A stretch of 5,325 bases of DNA, from contig JAPUUO010000099.1 in NCBI GenBank assembly GCA_026967815.1, positions 1 to 5,325 on the forward strand, read 5' to 3'. This document shows, piece after piece, positions 5,223 through 5,325 of the stretch (its first letter is position 1; every line of letters begins with the position of its first letter). The notes beneath the pieces were generated by a model. That model worked only from the letters and a program-made list of their open reading frames with translations, ran no database searches and was not told where the DNA came from. The translations under genes and the position numbers were made by a program. This DNA is from Candidatus Bathyarchaeota archaeon. GTDB lineage: Archaea; Thermoproteota; Bathyarchaeia; Bathyarchaeales; Bathyarchaeaceae.

Positions 5223-5325
5223 TTGAGAGACCAAACCTGGTCGAGAGGGTTAACGCGTGTGGTTGCGTTCAGCCGGTTTTCTGTTCCAAGCCGTCTTCTC
5301 CTTTCTCTCTCCGAAGCGCAAAATC
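5223..5325 (+). CDS. 5' end of a truncated gene (unknown)
   Basis: TTG 5223 opens 34 codons with no stop before the window edge (MRDQTWSRGLTRVVAFSRFS...). GAGG at 5211-5214 is 8 bases upstream, matching the spacing of the neighbouring TTG-started gene, and a promoter with palindrome lies just before. The alternative is GTG 5216 in another frame (MEVERPNLVERVNACGC...), also open to the edge, but its ribosome site would be too close. The fragment is too short to name a family. That a gene starts here is better supported than which frame it uses. Confidence 0.4.
   Translation, partial: MRDQTWSRGLTRVVAFSRFSVPSRLLLSLSEAQN

Noticed and set aside
5229..5242. Hairpin GACCA-AACC-TGGTC near the right-edge gene start
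   Set aside because: A five-base stem with no extension, lying inside the probable coding region; not enough for a riboswitch or terminator.

Overview
The window looks archaeal. It carries a RIO2-type atypical kinase with an N-terminal winged helix and a ThiI-family THUMP protein. AT-rich TATA-like boxes lie 25-50 bases or more before the gene starts, and several genes appear to start at TTG. The style (ArsR-like regulators, TTG starts, small lineage-specific proteins) would fit a Bathyarchaeia/Thermoproteota-type lineage, but that is an inference and no rRNA marker is present.

Layout. Positions 1-41 may hold the last codons of an upstream plus-strand gene. A gene-poor stretch (42-356) holds a good TATA box and several small repeats that could be operators. 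It precedes a plus-strand gene (357-1745) that encodes an ArsR-like winged helix fused to a large C-terminal domain resembling the BtrH / C39-like papain-fold family. After it come a T-rich terminator candidate and a short open frame with a CxxC...CxxC knuckle (1830-2000). That frame overlaps the end of the convergent rio2 gene.

On the minus strand a ThiI-like gene (4088 to 2898) is followed by rio2 (2852 to 1965), 45 bases apart. rio2 may also have its own promoter in the gap. Both gene families act on stable RNA: RIO2 in 40S/30S maturation, THUMP proteins on tRNA. The ThiI-like protein has lost the PP-loop ATP-binding motif and the catalytic cysteine positions, although the overall ThiI frame is preserved. 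This is the most striking finding here.

A 453-base divergent intergenic region (4089-4541) with a perfect 12-base palindrome separates thiI-like from a plus-strand 186-residue protein (4542-5102). That protein has a coiled coil, a Pro/Thr/Gln-rich linker and a small conserved-looking C-terminal domain of unknown function. Past it, a second promoter with TATA box, perfect 12-base palindrome at the expected transcription start and Shine-Dalgarno sequence leads into a gene cut off by the window edge. No mobile element, CRISPR array, tRNA or rRNA was found.
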